Below, one piece after another: positions 61,805-64,000 of a DNA stretch of 64,000 nt. The notes below the pieces were generated by a model. That model was given only the letters and a program-made list of their open reading frames with translations. It was not told the DNA's origin and did no database searches. This DNA is from Actinokineospora inagensis DSM 44258. GTDB taxonomy: Bacteria > Actinomycetota > Actinomycetes > Mycobacteriales > Pseudonocardiaceae. The stretch's first letter is position 1. Each line of letters starts with the position of its first letter. The stretch covers positions 80,404-144,403 of the forward strand of contig NZ_KI519518.1 of NCBI RefSeq assembly GCF_000482865.1. The letters run 5' to 3'. Both the position numbers and the translations under genes were made by a program.

Positions 61805-64000
61805 CTATTCGGTGCGCAGCGATTCCAACCGGGTCGCGCTGCGCAGGAACGGCAGGGTCAGCAGGGAGACCAGCACCACCAACCCGCCCGCCGCGCCCGT
61901 CATCGCCGCCGCGCCGAGCCAGTCGACCACCAGGTCCACCCGCATCAGCCGCACCACCAGCACGGCCAAGATCCCCCCGAGTGCCACCGCGACGGCGACC
62001 CCCAGCACGATCGGCACGACGATCTGCCACAGCAGCGAGCGGGCGATCACCCCGGTCGGCACCCCGGAGGCGGCGAGCACGGCCAGCGGTCGCCTGCGCT
62101 CCCGAATGTGCTCCACGGCCAGCACCAGCAGGCTGATCCCGGCCAGCATCAACGTCAGCAGCGCGCCGACCAGCAGTCCGCGCCGGATGGTCAGGAACGT
62201 CCGCTGGTTCTCGTCCTCGGTGGTCACCGGCTTCCAGAGGCTGTAGGTGGGCACGAAAGCCCGCCAGGTCAGCGGGCCGAGCGCGACGCGCAACCGGTCG
62301 ATCGAGTCGGGGTCCGCCGGGTCCAGCAGCACCCCGTACTGGTTCAGCGACGCGGGTGGGAGGGCAGGCAGCGCCCCGGGAGTGATCAGGAGCACGGCGC
62401 CCGCGTTGAGTGGGTTCATGCCGCGCTCGATGGGGCGCGCGAGGGTCCAGGACCGCGACTCGGGAGTGCCGGAGCCAGGACCGTAGCCGCCGCGCACGTC
62501 GTAGAGGACGGCGGAGACCGACGCCCCGGGCGAGAAGCCGCTGAGGGGCACATCCGGGTTCGCGTACATCCGGCCGTCGACGCAGGAGTCCACCGCGCTC
62601 ATGCGTTCGGCCATGGCGCAGTCGGTCACCAAGGCGGTGAGGCCGTCGCCGGAGCTCGACCGCAAGTCGACATACCGGATGCGGCTCCAGAACTGGACCG
62701 CTGGGGCACCCGCGAGCAGCCGGTCGATCCCGGCCGCGCCCTGCTGGGCCACGTAGACCTCCGCGGTGTTGTGCCAACTGGCGGGCGGGGTCGAGTCGTA
62801 GCCGGTCCGGGGCAGCGAGTACGAACTCGCCTGGGACAGCAGGGCGGTCTGCAGGGCGATCGCGCCCGCGAGGACGACGGCGACCCCGCTCACGACCCTG
62901 GCCGAGGTCCCGCTGTCCAGTTGCAGCCTGCGGACCGCCAACTGCCAGGACGCGGACCCGCCGCGCAGGCGGCGCACCACGCGCTCGACCACCCAGGGGA
63001 GCAGGACGGGCACGCCGATCAAGACCAGGCACACCGCGATGGCGACCGCGACCGCCTGCCCCGCGGAGACCGTCGTGTACTGCTTGGACCGGCCGAGCCA
63101 GGCCAGCACACCGATGCCCGCGAGCACGGCGACCAGCCGCCAAGCCAGCCGCCTGCCGGTCGGCGTGCCGCGGCGGACCATGCCGAGCGGTTCGATGATG
63201 GTGCGGCGCAGCGCGAACTGGGCGGCGAACACGGCCAGCACCGGCGCGGACAGCACCACCAACCCGGCCAGCCACCACACCGGCACGATGTCGGCGGTGT
63301 AGACGCTCGCCCCGTAGAGGGTCACGCCGCCCGCCACCTGCCTGCCGACCAGGAACACCCCGATCCCGACCAGCACCCCGAACACCGCGCCCACCAGGGA
63401 CTCGGCCGCCGCGATCCGACGGACCTGCCTGCTGTCCGCGCCGACCAGCCGCAACGCCGAGAGCCGCCGGTCCCGTTCGGCACCCGCGATCCGGGTGGCC
63501 GACACGAGAAAGATGAAAACCGGGATGAGTACCGCGATGATGCCCAGCAGCAACAACAGCAACAGGTTGGGCCGCAGCCCGGAGTACGGCACCGGGTCGA
63601 GCCCGAACCGGTAGGCCAACCCCACCTCCGGCGTGGCGGCCCGGTCGAGGTCGCCCGACCCGAGGTAGGCGACCGCGTCGTGCGGGTCCCGCACGGTTTC
63701 GGGGGCGATCGTCCCGACGACCCGTTCCGGGAACCTCGCCCGCAGCAGCGGGTCGGTCAGCAGGTCCGCCATCTCGGCCGACACGTACATCTCACCGGGT
63801 CCGGGCACCCCCGGAATCCCCTTGGGCGCGGGCGAATCCGCCGCGGTGCCGCGCAGGTAGAGCAGGTCGAGCTGACGTTCGCGAAACTCCGACCGGTTGG
63901 TATAGAAGATCGTCGGAGCAACCCCGGCGATGGGTCGCGTATCGCCAACGCCGGTGAGATCCCGCCCCGATCGCGCCTCCACGATCGGACCGACCGATGC
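61805..64000 (-). CDS. FtsX-like ABC transporter permease (5' end outside window)
   Basis: The last about 730 residues of a MacB/FtsX-type permease whose start lies beyond position 64000; the frame stays open to the edge. It has an extracellular domain, then membrane segments (NLLLLLLLGIIAVLIPVFIF), the FtsX core SALRLVGADSRQVRRIAAAE, a second periplasmic domain and a second FtsX core with RRPLAVLAASGVPTGVIARS, and a final membrane group. It moves a lipid, peptide or lipoprotein across the membrane with a partner ATPase that is probably encoded just outside the window. Confidence 0.85.
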   Translation of the reverse strand, partial: ASVGPIVEARSGRDLTGVGDTRPIAGVAPTIFYTNRSEFRERQLDLLYLRGTAADSPAPKGIPGVPGPGEMYVSAEMADLLTDPLLRARFPERVVGTIAPETVRDPHDAVAYLGSGDLDRAATPEVGLAYRFGLDPVPYSGLRPNLLLLLLLGIIAVLIPVFIFLVSATRIAGAERDRRLSALRLVGADSRQVRRIAAAESLVGAVFGVLVGIGVFLVGRQVAGGVTLYGASVYTADIVPVWWLAGLVVLSAPVLAVFAAQFALRRTIIEPLGMVRRGTPTGRRLAWRLVAVLAGIGVLAWLGRSKQYTTVSAGQAVAVAIAVCLVLIGVPVLLPWVVERVVRRLRGGSASWQLAVRRLQLDSGTSARVVSGVAVVLAGAIALQTALLSQASSYSLPRTGYDSTPPASWHNTAEVYVAQQGAAGIDRLLAGAPAVQFWSRIRYVDLRSSSGDGLTALVTDCAMAERMSAVDSCVDGRMYANPDVPLSGFSPGASVSAVLYDVRGGYGPGSGTPESRSWTLARPIERGMNPLNAGAVLLITPGALPALPPASLNQYGVLLDPADPDSIDRLRVALGPLTWRAFVPTYSLWKPVTTEDENQRTFLTIRRGLLVGALLTLMLAGISLLVLAVEHIRERRRPLAVLAASGVPTGVIARSLLWQIVVPIVLGVAVAVALGGILAVLVVRLMRVDLVVDWLGAAAMTGAAGGLVVLVSLLTLPFLRSATRLESLRTE

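Noticed and set aside
1-64000. Insertion sequences, prophage, tRNA/rRNA or a biosynthetic gene cluster
   Set aside because: No transposase, integrase, phage gene, cloverleaf or rRNA sequence, and no PKS/NRPS or similar gene was found by reading; the window is mostly core genome.

Overview
The window is a GC-rich (by eye about 70% or more) actinobacterial chromosome segment. Gene content and order point to Pseudonocardiales: glutamyl-tRNA-route haem genes next to rex, mycothiol synthesis (mshA), SenX3/RegX3, BldC, a BldN-type sigma factor with an RsbN-like partner, HbhA, and an L,D-transpeptidase. From memory, much of the order matches the M. tuberculosis Rv0474-Rv0534c neighbourhood, merged with the Streptomyces rex/bldN block. 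The species cannot be fixed from the sequence. No rRNA, tRNA, CRISPR array, insertion sequence or prophage was seen.

Layout. 1-5.9 kb: a G-rich non-coding stretch, an FAD monooxygenase, a GNAT-like protein, menA convergent with a cysteine-synthase-like enzyme, a DUF4229 protein, an Lrp regulator and bldC. 6-22.4 kb, all minus strand: an orphan MinD-like ATPase, then a long haem/cytochrome block. Read in transcription order this block is rex-hemA-hemC-hemD, a hairpin, hemB, five or six small membrane proteins, hemL, a phosphatase, tlpA, ccdA, resB and ccsB, closed by a terminator. A near-perfect Rex operator precedes rex, so NADH/NAD+ state probably sets haem supply, and cytochrome c maturation lies downstream in the same direction. 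22.5-26.7 kb: a redox group (fasciclin lipoprotein, membrane molybdopterin oxidoreductase, glutaredoxin-like protein) and a frameshifted acyl-CoA ligase.

26.9-30.6 kb: sigma factor, RsbN-like membrane protein, HAD phosphatase, bS22 and a HTH protein. 30.8-41.8 kb: proC, a thioesterase, proline dehydrogenase, a TIM-barrel protein, a proline-rich membrane protein, Ppx/GppA, regX3-senX3, gpmA, a DUF4349 lipoprotein and a YbjN protein. 41.8-50.2 kb: mshA, a hydrolase, an L,D-transpeptidase, an SDR, murB, a DUF2505 protein, a methyltransferase, an approximately 650-bp array of degenerate 14-bp repeats, and purU. 50.3-57.5 kb: a decayed GNAT gene with a perfect 18-bp inverted repeat, SRPBCC, LOG-family, response regulator, YbaK, hydrolase, DUF2516, hbhA and XRE genes, and two zinc-ribbon proteins. 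57.6-64 kb: a 3-hydroxybutyrate dehydrogenase/MFS/PucR-type catabolic module and an FtsX-like permease cut by the window end.

Most of this is conserved core genome. The least explained items are the 14-bp repeat array, the cluster of paralogous small membrane proteins between hemB and hemL, the decayed GNAT gene with its hairpin, the acyl-CoA ligase frameshift, and several dyad elements in regulatory gaps. Many genes start with GTG or TTG and overlap the previous stop by 1-4 bp; starts were chosen from ribosome-binding sites and family lengths.
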